Source of the DNA: Smaragdicoccus niigatensis DSM 44881 = NBRC 103563
GTDB taxonomy: Bacteria > Actinomycetota > Actinomycetes > Mycobacteriales > Mycobacteriaceae
Length of the DNA: 64,000 nt
Direction: 5' to 3'
Assembly (NCBI RefSeq): GCF_000380645.1
Contig: NZ_AQXZ01000018.1
Location: 806,001-870,000 of the forward strand
Part shown: positions 1-9,033 of the stretch, one piece after another
How positions within the stretch are numbered: the first letter of the stretch is position 1
How the letters are laid out: every line of letters starts with the position of its first letter
Program-made: the position numbers and the translations under genes
Notes under the pieces: generated by a model
The model's input: the letters and a program-made list of their open reading frames with translations, nothing else
The model's database searches: none
What the model was told of the DNA's origin: nothing

Positions 1-2
1 TC

Positions 3-1199
3 CGCACGGTGGAGGAATCGCTGCGTGGCTCGCTCAATGCGGCCGATTCCAAAGCGCGGACGGTCGGCGGGCACCTCGCGATCATCGGAATGCTGCCGAC
101 TCTCAAGCAGTCCAACTTCGAGCAGCAGTGGATTTCGACCAACCCGCGGTACGACCTCCTCAGCGAACAGATCCTGGCCGCACGCGGCGAGGACATCGAA
201 CTCCGGATCGCGGGCGTCGCACTCCCGGGATCCGCACCGGAACATCTGAACACCATCTGCGAAACGATCCTGCCCGAGGCCGCGTGCACATCGACGCAGC
301 TGCACCTGCAGATCGCACCCGATCAGTTCGCTGCCTACTGGAACGCCGCACAGGCGATCGCGGGCGTGCAGGTCGCGATCTCCTCGAACTCGCCGTTCCT
401 GCTCGGTCGCGCACTGTGGCATGAGACTCGTATTCCCCTGTTCGAGCAGGCGACCGATACCCGACCGCCGGAATTGATGAATCAGGGCGTCCGGCCGCGG
501 GTGTGGTTCGGCGAACGCTGGATCACCTCGATCTTCGATCTGTTCGAAGAAAACTCCCGCTACTTCCCCGCGCTGCTTCCGGTGTGCACGGACGAAGACC
601 CGCGCGAGATGTTGTCCCGGGGTGAACCGCCATCGCTCGCCGAACTGAAACTGCACAACGGGACGATCTACCGCTGGAACCGGCCGGTGTACGACATCGC
701 CAATGGGCGGCACCACCTGCGCCTGGAGAATCGCGTGTTGCCCGCGGGACCCACGGTCGTCGACATCCTCGCCGACACGGCGTTCTACTACGGCGTCCTC
801 CGCAGCCTGGTCCACGCGGAGCAACCGATCTGGGCGAGGATGTCGTTCGACGCCGCCGCGGACAACCTGCGGTCCGGTGCGCAGCGGGGATTCGACTCGC
901 AGCTGTACTGGCCCGACTTCGGATGGGTCAGTCCGCAGGAACTCGTGCTGCGCAAGCTGCTTCCACTCGCGCACGCCGGGCTCGACGCGTACGGAGTCGA
1001 TCCGGAGGTTCGCGACCGCTACCTCGGCATCATCGAAAAGCGCTGCATCGCCCAGAAGTGTGGCGCGACCTGGCAGCGCGGCGCCGTCGTCGCCCGCGAG
1101 GCTGCCGGCGACACGCGTGACCAAGCACTGACGGCAATGCTCCGTGCCTACATGGAACTCATGCACGCCGGAGAACCCGTGCACACCTGGACCTGGTGA
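3..1199 (+). CDS. Glutamate-cysteine ligase family protein (5' end outside window)
   Basis: The reading frame is open from the first base, so the N-terminal part (roughly 100 residues by family length, about 500 aa) lies upstream. The visible part carries stretches typical of the actinobacterial GCS2-like carboxylate-amine ligases: 'NPRYDLLSEQILAARGED', 'AACTSTQLHLQI', 'ETRIPLFEQATDTRP', 'VRPRVWFGERW' and 'HNGTIYRWNRPVYD', ending in 'EPVHTWTW'. The family forms gamma-glutamyl amide bonds using ATP; the real substrate of this subgroup is not established, and mycothiol-producing bacteria need no glutathione. It is translationally coupled to the next gene (TGATG). Confidence 0.85.
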   Translation, partial: RTVEESLRGSLNAADSKARTVGGHLAIIGMLPTLKQSNFEQQWISTNPRYDLLSEQILAARGEDIELRIAGVALPGSAPEHLNTICETILPEAACTSTQLHLQIAPDQFAAYWNAAQAIAGVQVAISSNSPFLLGRALWHETRIPLFEQATDTRPPELMNQGVRPRVWFGERWITSIFDLFEENSRYFPALLPVCTDEDPREMLSRGEPPSLAELKLHNGTIYRWNRPVYDIANGRHHLRLENRVLPAGPTVVDILADTAFYYGVLRSLVHAEQPIWARMSFDAAADNLRSGAQRGFDSQLYWPDFGWVSPQELVLRKLLPLAHAGLDAYGVDPEVRDRYLGIIEKRCIAQKCGATWQRGAVVAREAAGDTRDQALTAMLRAYMELMHAGEPVHTWTW

Positions 1200-1564
1200 T
1201 GGGCTATCGGCTGCTGGCCGACGCCACGGTGGTCGTTCACCTGACTTTCGTGGCGTATGTCGTCGTCGGTGGATATCTGGCCTGGCGGTGGCGGCGAACC
1301 ATCTGGCTGCACCTCATCGCGGCCGCGTGGGGATTCTCGACCGTACTCATCGGCATCGACTGCCCACTCACGGGTCTGGAGAACTGGTCGCGCCACAAGG
1401 CCGGCGAACAGCGACTGCCGCCCTCGGGGTTCATCGATCACTACCTGACCGGCGTCATCTACCCCGAGAGCATGCTCGTCGAAGTTCGCATTCTGGTCTT
1501 CGTCGTGGTCGTGGTGTCGTGGGTCGGATTCGTCTATCGGCGAAAGCGTGTGGCCGGAAGCTAG
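1199..1564 (+). CDS. DUF2784 family membrane protein
   Basis: A protein of about 121 residues with three hydrophobic segments (near residues 5-25, 35-55 and 90-115) and the family's 'CPLTGLENW' motif after the second segment, followed by 'GFIDHYL' and a C-terminal helix. DUF2784 proteins are small inner-membrane proteins of unknown function. The ATG overlaps the preceding stop by one base (TGATG); a GTG three bases upstream is an alternative start. The gene is probably cotranscribed with the ligase-like gene upstream. Confidence 0.8.
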   Translation: MGYRLLADATVVVHLTFVAYVVVGGYLAWRWRRTIWLHLIAAAWGFSTVLIGIDCPLTGLENWSRHKAGEQRLPPSGFIDHYLTGVIYPESMLVEVRILVFVVVVVSWVGFVYRRKRVAGS

Positions 1565-1565
1565 T

Positions 1566-2231
1566 GTGATCGGCGTGGCGAAGCAGCGGTCGAGTAGCGC
1601 GAATCGGCGACTGCTCGCCCTCGGCGCGATCTTCGCCGGATTCGTCCTTCTGGTGCTGTTCGTGGATCTGCCGAAGCCCGCCGACCTGCACGCCAGAGTC
1701 GAGGAGTTGGGGCCTGTCGGTCCCGTCCTGTTCTTTCTCGCCTACGCGATCCTGACCGTCCCGCCAATCCCCCGGACGGCCTTCACCGTGTCGGCCGGCC
1801 TACTGTTCGGACCGGTTCTCGGCGTCTGTCTCGCCGTCACCGCCACGACCGTTGCCGCCGCGCTGGCCTTCCTGCTCGTGCGCTACCTCGGCCGCGAATG
1901 GGTCGTCGAACACCTGCCCGACCACAAGACGATGACCGCGATCGACCATCACCTCGAGCGTCGAGGCTGGCTCGCGGTCCTATCGATTCGCCTCACCGCT
2001 CTGCCATTCGCGCCGGTCAATTACTTGTGCGGACTGTCCGGTCTGCACGGCGTCCCGTACACCGTGGCGACGTTCTTCGGAGTCATCCCCACGACGGTCG
2101 CCGGGGTCATCGTCGGCGACTCGATCCTCACCGGGTTCAGCCTCAAGATGTTCGCCGCGGTTGCCGTGTGCACGATCGTCGGCGTCATCGGCCTCGTGGT
2201 CGACGCGAAGACGCCGGTGCACGAGGAATAG
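1566..2231 (+). CDS. TVP38/TMEM64 (DedA-like, VTT domain) membrane protein
   Basis: About 221 residues with a VTT/SNARE-associated domain: an N-terminal helix, then the re-entrant segment with 'PPIPRTAFTVSAGLLFGP', then 'FLLVRYLGREWV' and 'RLTALPFAPVNYLCGLSG', the hallmark of DedA/TVP38 proteins. These are polytopic membrane proteins, some of which act as phospholipid scramblases or flippases. A GTG at 1566 is used here; an in-frame GTG at 1548 would add six residues and overlap the upstream gene. In mycobacteria a TVP38 gene (Rv1491c) also lies close to mutA-mutB. Confidence 0.82.
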   Translation: MIGVAKQRSSSANRRLLALGAIFAGFVLLVLFVDLPKPADLHARVEELGPVGPVLFFLAYAILTVPPIPRTAFTVSAGLLFGPVLGVCLAVTATTVAAALAFLLVRYLGREWVVEHLPDHKTMTAIDHHLERRGWLAVLSIRLTALPFAPVNYLCGLSGLHGVPYTVATFFGVIPTTVAGVIVGDSILTGFSLKMFAAVAVCTIVGVIGLVVDAKTPVHEE

Positions 2232-2232
2232 T

Positions 2233-3195
2233 TCAGCTGGTTCGCCGCAGGTACATCGACGACGGGTGTTCGCCGGGCCGCAGATACGGGCACACCCGGG
2301 CGAGCGCTGCGTGGTGATCGCGGTAGAGATGGTTCGTCGCGAGCACGACTTCCCAGTGCAAGTTGTGGGTCAGGAACGCCTCGACGAGGTACTGCTCGTC
2401 CCACATGTCGCGCCGCCCGACGACCCACTCCCGCGGATAGTCGCGCGGGGTGAAGATGTCGTGGATGTGCACGATGACCCCGGGAGCGAGTCGCGGAAGA
2501 ATCTCCAGATACTCGACGACGACGTCGCCTTGCGGGCGAATCGTGTGGGACGAATCGATGAAGAGAAGGTCGTTGGGGCCGAGTTGGTCGAACAACCCGC
2601 GATCGACGGATTCGACCCGTTCGCGAATGACCTCGGCGCCCGTTTCGGGAAGCCACCGAGCTTCGAACGGCTCGATGCACACGTGACGGCACCGGTAACC
2701 GGCGTCGTCGCGCTCGTTCGCCGCCAGCGCGAGGCGAACGATCAGCGTGGAGTTGCCGCTGCCGACCTCGATGATGGTTCGCGGGCGCAACCGCCGAATC
2801 ATCGCGTACAGCAGTTCGGCGTCGCCCGCTCCGTAGAAGTCGTTGTCAAAGCTGAACATGCGAGCGTGCGCGTCCTGGTTGGCGAGCGCAGCCACGAACT
2901 CGTCCGCGTAGTCCAACTCAGCGAGCAACCCGAGTTGCCGCTCGGTCGCGAGATCGATTCCCGGGAGTTCGCGAACCGTGCCCAGCGGATAGATCGCCTG
3001 TCGTTCGTCGAAGAACGGGTCGTAGTATCGGCGCACTGCCGGCGTCACGCCGACCGACGACAACGCTCGTCCGACCAGCGGCATCCGCCCGAGGCCGATC
3101 CGACGGACCACTCGCATCACCAGCGCGCTCAGCAACGCGGGAAGCCACAGGACCAGGTCGAATGCAGGGATGAGTCGGCGTAGGACCGCCTTCAT
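2233..3195 (-). CDS. Class I SAM-dependent methyltransferase, polysaccharide-cluster type
   Basis: 320 residues. A hydrophobic N-terminus (residues 8-30) is followed by a Rossmann methyltransferase with the SAM motif 'IIEVGSGNSTLI', then 'HVCIEPFEARWL', and the acidic 'DLLFIDSSHTIRPQGDV' and 'VIVHIHDIFTPRDYP' stretches found in Methyltransf_24-like enzymes of cell-surface glycan clusters. The ATG at 3195 is preferred because any longer form would run into the divergent polymerase gene. The substrate is unknown; context suggests O-methylation of a sugar in the adjoining polysaccharide. Confidence 0.82.
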   Translation of the reverse strand: MKAVLRRLIPAFDLVLWLPALLSALVMRVVRRIGLGRMPLVGRALSSVGVTPAVRRYYDPFFDERQAIYPLGTVRELPGIDLATERQLGLLAELDYADEFVAALANQDAHARMFSFDNDFYGAGDAELLYAMIRRLRPRTIIEVGSGNSTLIVRLALAANERDDAGYRCRHVCIEPFEARWLPETGAEVIRERVESVDRGLFDQLGPNDLLFIDSSHTIRPQGDVVVEYLEILPRLAPGVIVHIHDIFTPRDYPREWVVGRRDMWDEQYLVEAFLTHNLHWEVVLATNHLYRDHHAALARVCPYLRPGEHPSSMYLRRTS

Positions 3196-3261
3196 GCCAT
3201 CTCCGGTGAAATCATTCGCTCCCGACCCGTCGTCGCTCACTGATTTTGTTGGAGCATACTC

Positions 3262-4557
3262 ATGGCCATGCAGCGGTTCCGGCGGCCATGGTGGTTGAGT
3301 AATGGCCTCGGTTTCGCGCTTGGCGCGTTTCCGCTCGCCAAGGTGCCCGGGTTGGGTGTCCCCGTCGTCCTGGGTTTGACCGCAGCCATCGCACTGGCCG
3401 CCCTGACCCGCAGACCTGATGTCGACCGGGTGCTCCCGATCGAGGTCGCGATCGTCGCGCTCATCGGAGTTTCCGCGTTCTCGGCGGCAGCGAACATCGG
3501 CGGCCTGATGGACCTGCGACTCTTTGTGCAATGGGACGCCGCGACGTCGATCACGGTGATCCTGCTGCGGCTCAGCCGAGAACGCTTGATGCAGTGCGGT
3601 CGATGGTTCGTCGGCGGTGCCACGGTCGGCGCCGCGGTCGGCCTGCTGCAGATGTTCTCCGCGCTGCCAGCCGTGGTCGTCCGAGCGTTCGAAATCCTGG
3701 GTTACCCGGCCAGCGTCTTCTCGAGCGAGATCTATGCGACGGGCGCCGATCGTGGCATCCACCGGCTGACCGGGCCGTTCGGCCATCCGAACTCCGCGGC
3801 CGTTCTGCTGCTCGTGGCGCTGCTCATCGCCGTCGTCGCCTACACGGGCTGGCTTCGTGCCGGTCTGGTGGTGTTCCTGCTCGCCGCAACGGGCCTGACA
3901 GTGAGCCGGGCGATCGGCTTGTCGCTAATCGCGGCAGCGATCGTCCTCATCGTGTTCCAAAGCCGCGGCCGAACGGCACGACTCGCCATTGGTGGAACGC
4001 TCCTCGCTGGCGCGGCCGCCGCCTTCGCGGTCCCCGCAGTCCGCGCGCGCATCCTCGGCTCGTTCACGTCGAGCGATGTTGGATCGTCCGCGCGCTGGCA
4101 GGCGCTCGTCGACTACCCCCAGGTCATGAACGGCCATTGGCTGTTCGGCGTCGGCTGGGGTCGCAAACAGTTCTGGGATCCGACGACTGGTTACATCACC
4201 AACTACGTGGCGAACGCTCCCCTGGTCGCGGCGTACCGCGGTGGGATCGTCGTCGGGCTGGCGTTCTGCGTGGTCCTGGCCTTCGCGTTGGTCATCAGCT
4301 ACCGAGCGATTCGGTCTGGACAGTGGGATGCCGCGATCCTGGGCGCCGGCTTCATCGGATTCATCGTCGTCGGCGCAGAACTCGATCACCCGATCGTCAC
4401 CCACCCGGTCAGTGTGTCCGCGTTCGCACTGCTCCTCGCATTCGTCGCCGACCTGTCGCGGAGAGGCGACGACGAGTCACTTCCGGCGCTGGTCACTCCA
4501 GGCGACGACGAAGACGCTCGCGATCAAGCCCGCGATCCCGCCGGCCACACCCGCTGA
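3262..4557 (+). CDS. O-antigen ligase/Wzy-like polysaccharide polymerase
   Basis: 431 residues with about ten to eleven hydrophobic segments. A large loop in the second half contains 'GSSARWQALVDYPQVMNGHWLFGVGWG', the signature region of the Wzy_C / O-antigen ligase family; 'RLTGPFGHPNSAAVLLL' in the middle is also typical. It should polymerise or ligate lipid-linked glycan repeats on the outer face of the membrane. A Shine-Dalgarno (TTGGAG) lies 8 nt before the ATG. The last 81 bp overlap the 3' end of the Wzz-like gene on the other strand, so the hydrophilic C-terminal tail is encoded antisense to that gene. Confidence 0.82.
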   Translation: MAMQRFRRPWWLSNGLGFALGAFPLAKVPGLGVPVVLGLTAAIALAALTRRPDVDRVLPIEVAIVALIGVSAFSAAANIGGLMDLRLFVQWDAATSITVILLRLSRERLMQCGRWFVGGATVGAAVGLLQMFSALPAVVVRAFEILGYPASVFSSEIYATGADRGIHRLTGPFGHPNSAAVLLLVALLIAVVAYTGWLRAGLVVFLLAATGLTVSRAIGLSLIAAAIVLIVFQSRGRTARLAIGGTLLAGAAAAFAVPAVRARILGSFTSSDVGSSARWQALVDYPQVMNGHWLFGVGWGRKQFWDPTTGYITNYVANAPLVAAYRGGIVVGLAFCVVLAFALVISYRAIRSGQWDAAILGAGFIGFIVVGAELDHPIVTHPVSVSAFALLLAFVADLSRRGDDESLPALVTPGDDEDARDQARDPAGHTR

Positions 4558-5046
4558 GCCGAGCACGACCACACGCGCCGGCGGCCGCTCGTCGAGTTTG
4601 ACGAAGGTCGCCCACAGGTGGTCCGCCCGTCCCGCAGCGACCACCTTGAACGACACGGCCTGCGCGATGGCGACGGCCCGAACCGGGTCTGGATCGGAGG
4701 CGGTGAGCCGGAACATCGCCGCATCAGGCGCGGACAACGCGGCCACTGCGGACCGGACATCCTCCGCACTCATCCCGAATTGCCGCGCCACCGGCGTGGC
4801 CACCTGCTCGCTGCGGGCCAATTCGACGTACTTGCGCACCCGTTGCCGTTCCTCGGCCAACTCGACCGCGGACGGACTGCCGCCCGCCGAATACAACGGA
4901 ACCTGGATATCCACCGACGCCGACACCGGTCGATCGCGGATCATCGCCACGGCGATCCCGGCAATTATCCCGACGAGGGTCACCAGTGCGACCATCCGCC
5001 ATCGGTCGCGAAGCAGGCGGGCGTAGTCAGTGACCGCCAAGCTCAT
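4477..5046 (-). CDS. Wzz-like chain-length determinant / polysaccharide co-polymerase
   Basis: 189 residues. The N-terminal 'YARLLRDRWRMVALVTLVGI' starts the first transmembrane segment, a periplasmic-type alpha/beta domain of about 110 residues follows, and a second transmembrane segment ends the protein near residue 180. This two-helix layout is that of PCP/Wzz proteins and of CapA-like co-polymerases without a kinase domain. Its ATG overlaps the stop of the glycosyltransferase upstream in the operon (ATGA at 5043-5046). It is expected to control chain length together with the Wzy-like protein encoded on the opposite strand. Confidence 0.78.
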   Translation of the reverse strand: MSLAVTDYARLLRDRWRMVALVTLVGIIAGIAVAMIRDRPVSASVDIQVPLYSAGGSPSAVELAEERQRVRKYVELARSEQVATPVARQFGMSAEDVRSAVAALSAPDAAMFRLTASDPDPVRAVAIAQAVSFKVVAAGRADHLWATFVKLDERPPARVVVLGSAGVAGGIAGLIASVFVVAWSDQRRK

Positions 5047-6140
5047 GTGACCAGCCCCTCGACGGCTCGGTGCGGAATCCCGGAATGCCATCGTTCGGCA
5101 TTACGGGCATGAATCTCCGCACCGGCCGTCACCGCCGCGCTTCGGTCCATCAGCAGCAACCGACACCCCGCAATGAACTCCTCGCTAGCGTCCCGCGGTG
5201 CGAGCCCCAGCAAGCCGCCGTGCGATCCAAGTGCAGCCGACGTGCCGATCACCGGTAGACCGTGACTGGCCGCTTCGAGCATCTTCACCCGAACTCCGCC
5301 ACCGGTGACGATCGGCGCGACCAAACCGCGGCACGTACTCAAGAACGCCGGTAGATCGCTGACGAAACCTCCATCGACGACGCCGTCCGAAAGCATTCTG
5401 CCGTCCGAGCTCCCAGGACCGATGATCGTCAGTTCCGCACCCGGAATACCGTGCGAGATCTTCGGCCACGCGTCGAGGAGAACGTCGAGAGCCTCGGCAT
5501 TCGGGCGCCAGTCCCGCGAGCCCATGAACACGAGCCGTGGTCCGCTGTGTGTCAGGTCGAGTTTCTTGCCCGGTGCCAGAGTCACGTCCAGCCAGCGTGC
5601 GTCGCGGATTCCGGCGGCGCGGTATCGCACCGCTTCCTCGGCGTCGAACGTCCCGACGATGTTCGCCGCACGCGCGACCCGGACTTCGTCACGAGCGAGG
5701 CGCAGTGCCTCGGGCGCGAGGGCGAGGTGGCGGGTGGCTCGCCACACGTCGGCTTCGGAGACTCCGGTCGTGACGACCAGTCGCCCCGTCGCTCGTCGCC
5801 CGGACGCGAGGTAAGACTCCGCCATGTAACTGTGGTCGGTGACGTAGACGTCGGCGTGCGTCGATTCGACCGCTGCACGCAATTGCGGCAGATCAAAACG
5901 GGTGTGGATCAGCGAGCGACGCGTTCGCAGGCTCTGCCACACCAACGATGGTGTCTGGACGGCCGGTTTGCGAACTCGGAGGACACCGTCGGTCGAGCCG
6001 TCCGTTCGGGACAGGCAGATGACGCGGACGGCGGTCACCTCGCGCGCGAGCCGGACCAACGCCCGGGACAGCGTGACATCGCCGCCGTGGTCGTTCTCGG
6101 GGTCTTTAGAGAGCAGAAAAACCGCGGTCCGGTCAGCCAT
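5043..6140 (-). CDS. Glycosyltransferase family 4
   Basis: 365 residues from the ATG at 6140. A GT-B fold is suggested by the C-terminal half: 'GPRLVFMGSRDWRPNAEALD', 'AELTIIGPG', 'GFVSDLPAFLSTCRGLVAPI' and 'GGGVRVKMLEAASHGLPVIGT', where nucleotide-sugar binding residues of GT4 enzymes lie. The N-terminal half contains 'DHGGDVTLSRALVRLA'. It overlaps the flippase stop by 8 bp and continues into the wzz-like gene with a 4 bp overlap, so it is part of one operon. Sugar donor and acceptor are unknown. Confidence 0.83.
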   Translation of the reverse strand: MADRTAVFLLSKDPENDHGGDVTLSRALVRLAREVTAVRVICLSRTDGSTDGVLRVRKPAVQTPSLVWQSLRTRRSLIHTRFDLPQLRAAVESTHADVYVTDHSYMAESYLASGRRATGRLVVTTGVSEADVWRATRHLALAPEALRLARDEVRVARAANIVGTFDAEEAVRYRAAGIRDARWLDVTLAPGKKLDLTHSGPRLVFMGSRDWRPNAEALDVLLDAWPKISHGIPGAELTIIGPGSSDGRMLSDGVVDGGFVSDLPAFLSTCRGLVAPIVTGGGVRVKMLEAASHGLPVIGTSAALGSHGGLLGLAPRDASEEFIAGCRLLLMDRSAAVTAGAEIHARNAERWHSGIPHRAVEGLVT

Positions 6141-7350
6141 CCGCACGCACTCCCCGCGATGCCCGGACGAGCCACACGAAGACCACCGACTCGGCGATGA
6201 CCGCGCCGAGCGCGGCTGCGGGAGCCGACCAGCCCGTGGGAAAGACCCAGCACACCAAAACAGCGATCGCACCCAGCTTCAGCGCCGCACCAACGGCGCT
6301 CGACAACGCTCGCGTGCCATCCCGTTCCTGGATGAAAAGCGCCACCGTGCGCACCCACGAGACCACGCGCAAAGCCGTGAAGACGGCCATGATCGCCGTC
6401 GCGTCCACGAGCGATCGCTCGGCCGAGTACGCGGCCATGACTCCGGCGACACCGAGGACCAGCGCTCCCGCGCCGAAGGCCAGCAGAGCCGTCGTCCGAA
6501 TCGAGGGACCGCCGGCGAGATGGCCTCGACTGTTGCGCAGCGATTCGTGGTAGGTCTGCCCGAAGAACTGTCCGATGGCGGTCGGTGCCCATGCGATCGT
6601 GCTCGCGAGGGCATAGATTCCCGCGCTGCGGTCCCCGGCGAGTGCACCGACGAGCAGCACGTCGCCCTGCAGGTAGACGCCGTTCGCGAAGTTCTCGAAC
6701 GACATCATCGCCGCGGTTCGGAATGGGCCCGGCCAGGCCGGTTTGACTCCCCTGACCAGCGGAATCGCCCAGCACGCAGCGACCACCATCGGCATCAGAT
6801 AGGCAAGGGTCACCTGCTCGAGGGTCGCTTCGGGCACCCCGACCAGCACCGCGAGGCCGGAGGCCACGGATGCCGCCTGCCGGAGGGCCGTCGCCCGCGT
6901 CAGCCGCCGCGGGTCACCCCTTCGGGTCGCGCGGCTCATGACGCTGACCAGCAGGATCTCCACCCCGGCAAACGCCAGACCGAACGTCACGACATAGCCG
7001 CCACCCAGCAGGTAGGACCCGATCGAGGCCGCGCCCAGCGCCACACCGACGAGCGCTCGAGTCGCGCGTTCTCGGACGAAGGCTTCTTCGTCGACCCGGA
7101 CGGCCCGGACGTTGAACGGATGATCGACAGTCAGCGCAATGATCACGCTGAGCGCGGTGGCGATCGTGTAGCGGCCGTAGTCGTTCAGACCGAGAAACGC
7201 CAACATGGCCGCGGTCCACACCAGGCCCAGTCCGCGGCCGGAAACCATCCACGCCATCGACACCCCGGTCTTGGCGAGGTTGCCGAAGTCGGGAGCCGCG
7301 GTGATGCGATCGCGGAGGCTTGCCCGCGGCGGCGTACTCACCGCGACCAT
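6133..7350 (-). CDS. Wzx-like polysaccharide flippase (MATE/MOP superfamily)
   Basis: About 405 residues with roughly twelve hydrophobic helices spread over the whole length ('TGVSMAWMVSGRGLGLVWTA' at the start, 'VVSWVRTVALFIQERDG' near the C-terminus). Length and topology fit lipid-linked oligosaccharide flippases of the Wzx/RfbX type. The ATG at 7350 is used; a GTG at 7341 that overlaps the previous stop as GTGA is an equally plausible start. Its position between two glycosyltransferases, in an operon with wzz-like and acyltransferase genes, supports the role. Confidence 0.8.
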   Translation of the reverse strand: MVAVSTPPRASLRDRITAAPDFGNLAKTGVSMAWMVSGRGLGLVWTAAMLAFLGLNDYGRYTIATALSVIIALTVDHPFNVRAVRVDEEAFVRERATRALVGVALGAASIGSYLLGGGYVVTFGLAFAGVEILLVSVMSRATRRGDPRRLTRATALRQAASVASGLAVLVGVPEATLEQVTLAYLMPMVVAACWAIPLVRGVKPAWPGPFRTAAMMSFENFANGVYLQGDVLLVGALAGDRSAGIYALASTIAWAPTAIGQFFGQTYHESLRNSRGHLAGGPSIRTTALLAFGAGALVLGVAGVMAAYSAERSLVDATAIMAVFTALRVVSWVRTVALFIQERDGTRALSSAVGAALKLGAIAVLVCWVFPTGWSAPAAALGAVIAESVVFVWLVRASRGVRADG

Positions 7351-8435
7351 TCGCGCACGAAGTCGCCGATCACGCGGTCCGGGGCGCGAACGGTTCGCGT
7401 TGTGCGGGCTGCCTGCGACATCTCGTCGAGAAGCCGCCCGTTGGCGATCGAAGCGTTCACCCACGCAGCGAGGTTCTCGGGCTTGGGCGGCACGACCTGC
7501 GCGGCGCCGGTGGCGGCGAGCTCGGCGAGGGCCCCCTCGGCGTAGGCGGCGACCGGCGTCAGATAGGCCAGGCTGCGCGCTGCCGTGGCCGACGCGGGCA
7601 CCGCATAGCCGCCGTAAAGGCTGCGTGCTCCGTAGGGTGCCAGAAGCATCCGGATCGAACCGAAGAATTCGTCTTCGGCCGCTCCTTCGACGGCCCCGAG
7701 GACACGGACTCCGTCCATCGGGGGCAGTGCCTCGGTCCCGCGCCCTGCGATCCGAATTTCGACCGCCGGATCGATCAACTCGCGCAGACGCGTGAGCTCG
7801 TCGAAGCCCTTACCCCGGTAGACGTAGCCGAACATGCCCACCGCGAGCGGGCGCTGGCTCGGCGGCGGCAGGTCACCGCGCGGCGGAACGTAGATTTCCG
7901 TGGCGATGACTCGCCAGTCGGGAAACATCGCTTGCGCACTTCGGCTGCCACACGTACTCAGCACGAACACCGACGTGTTCCGCATTCGGCGACTCTCGAG
8001 CTGCCGAACCCAGCGGTCCACGGGGAATTGCACGAGGTGAAACGCGCCCCGAGTTCGAGCGACCGCCGGCGTCCGGAAGGGTTGCCACACCGGGCGCGGC
8101 GCGTCGTGAAGTGTCGCGGTGACTCGGATGTCCGGGTCGGTCGGGAGCGCCCAGAACGGCACGAGTGACCCGCCGCTCAGTTCGCCGTGCACGATGGTCC
8201 GGTCCGTACCAAAAGCGGCGACGACGTCGCGGATCTGGGCTCGAGCCTTCCGGACATCACGCACGGTGTCTCCGCCTGGACCCCGATGCCGAATTTCGAC
8301 GACGTCGCCGAAGTAGGGACGGGCCGCTTCGACGAAGCCCGTTGCGTAGTCCCCGGGTCCCCCGGACCCGACGTGCGGCGCGATGTAGACGAGGGTGTGC
8401 TCACGCAGCGCCGACTCAGTCACCCACGCACTCAC
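7338..8435 (-). CDS. Glycosyltransferase (GT4-like)
   Basis: 365 residues. The N-terminus 'VYIAPHVGSGGPGDYATGFVEA' is a typical GT-B acceptor-side nucleotide loop, and the C-terminal half has 'LAVGMFGYVYRGKGFDELTRL', 'VEIRIAGRGTEALPP' and 'MLLAPYGARSLYGGYAVPAS', matching the donor-binding domain of GT4 enzymes. The GTG start overlaps the stop of the acyltransferase as GTGA (8432-8435). Substrate unknown; it belongs to the polysaccharide operon. Confidence 0.8.
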   Translation of the reverse strand: MSAWVTESALREHTLVYIAPHVGSGGPGDYATGFVEAARPYFGDVVEIRHRGPGGDTVRDVRKARAQIRDVVAAFGTDRTIVHGELSGGSLVPFWALPTDPDIRVTATLHDAPRPVWQPFRTPAVARTRGAFHLVQFPVDRWVRQLESRRMRNTSVFVLSTCGSRSAQAMFPDWRVIATEIYVPPRGDLPPPSQRPLAVGMFGYVYRGKGFDELTRLRELIDPAVEIRIAGRGTEALPPMDGVRVLGAVEGAAEDEFFGSIRMLLAPYGARSLYGGYAVPASATAARSLAYLTPVAAYAEGALAELAATGAAQVVPPKPENLAAWVNASIANGRLLDEMSQAARTTRTVRAPDRVIGDFVREWSR

Positions 8436-9025
8436 TGGAAGAGGGGGCGGTAATCGACGGTGTACTGGAGAGCGTCACCATCGCGGGTCGATATCTGCTT
8501 GGCGGGAACACCGCCGACAACCGCGAGCGGCGGGACATCCTCCAGCACGAGCGCACACGCAGCGACCACTGCTCCGCGTCCGATCGTGGCGGCGACGACC
8601 GTCGACCGGACGGCCAGCCACGCATAATCCTCGATTCGGATCGGCACCGCCCAGGCTGCGAAATCGGGTGAGTTGATGTCGTGTCCACCGCCGATGAGAT
8701 GGACATCGCTGGCGATTACGACGTTGTCTCCGATCACCACGCTGCGGCGCGCGTCGAGCACGCACCGAAAGCCAATCGTCGTGTTGTTGCCGATGACGAG
8801 GTTGCTGATTCCCAGCACGGTCGTGCCCCGCAGGATCGACGAACCGCGTCCGATCGTGGCGCCCCACAGTCGCAGCATCGCCTGGCGAAAAGCGTGCGAG
8901 GGAATGAACGTCCAGATGGAATTGAACAGAACCATTCCGATGCCCTGCCACTTGCGCGCAATGAGGTCCCGGAATCCACCTCGTCGAGGCGCCCATAACT
9001 CGCGGTTAGGGTGCCCCTCGAACAT
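8432..9025 (-). CDS. Left-handed beta-helix acyltransferase (LacA/MaaT-like)
   Basis: 197 residues from the ATG at 9025. Hexapeptide repeats run through the middle ('TIGRGSSILRGTTVLG', 'NLVIGNNTTIGFRCVLD', 'VVIGDNVVIASDVHLIGG', 'IGRGAVVAACALVLEDV') and end with 'PLAVVGGVPAKQI', the classic C-terminal motif of serine/sugar O-acetyltransferases. The 'GGHDINSP' loop carries the catalytic histidine. It is the first gene of the polysaccharide operon on this strand and probably acetylates a sugar residue of the polymer. Confidence 0.85.
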   Translation of the reverse strand: MFEGHPNRELWAPRRGGFRDLIARKWQGIGMVLFNSIWTFIPSHAFRQAMLRLWGATIGRGSSILRGTTVLGISNLVIGNNTTIGFRCVLDARRSVVIGDNVVIASDVHLIGGGHDINSPDFAAWAVPIRIEDYAWLAVRSTVVAATIGRGAVVAACALVLEDVPPLAVVGGVPAKQISTRDGDALQYTVDYRPLFQ

Positions 9026-9033
9026 GTCGCCTA

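Noticed and set aside
5902-7545. A 547-codon plus-strand frame opposite the glycosyltransferase and flippase genes
   Set aside because: Arg/His-rich, no recognisable motif, opposite a coherent overlapping operon.
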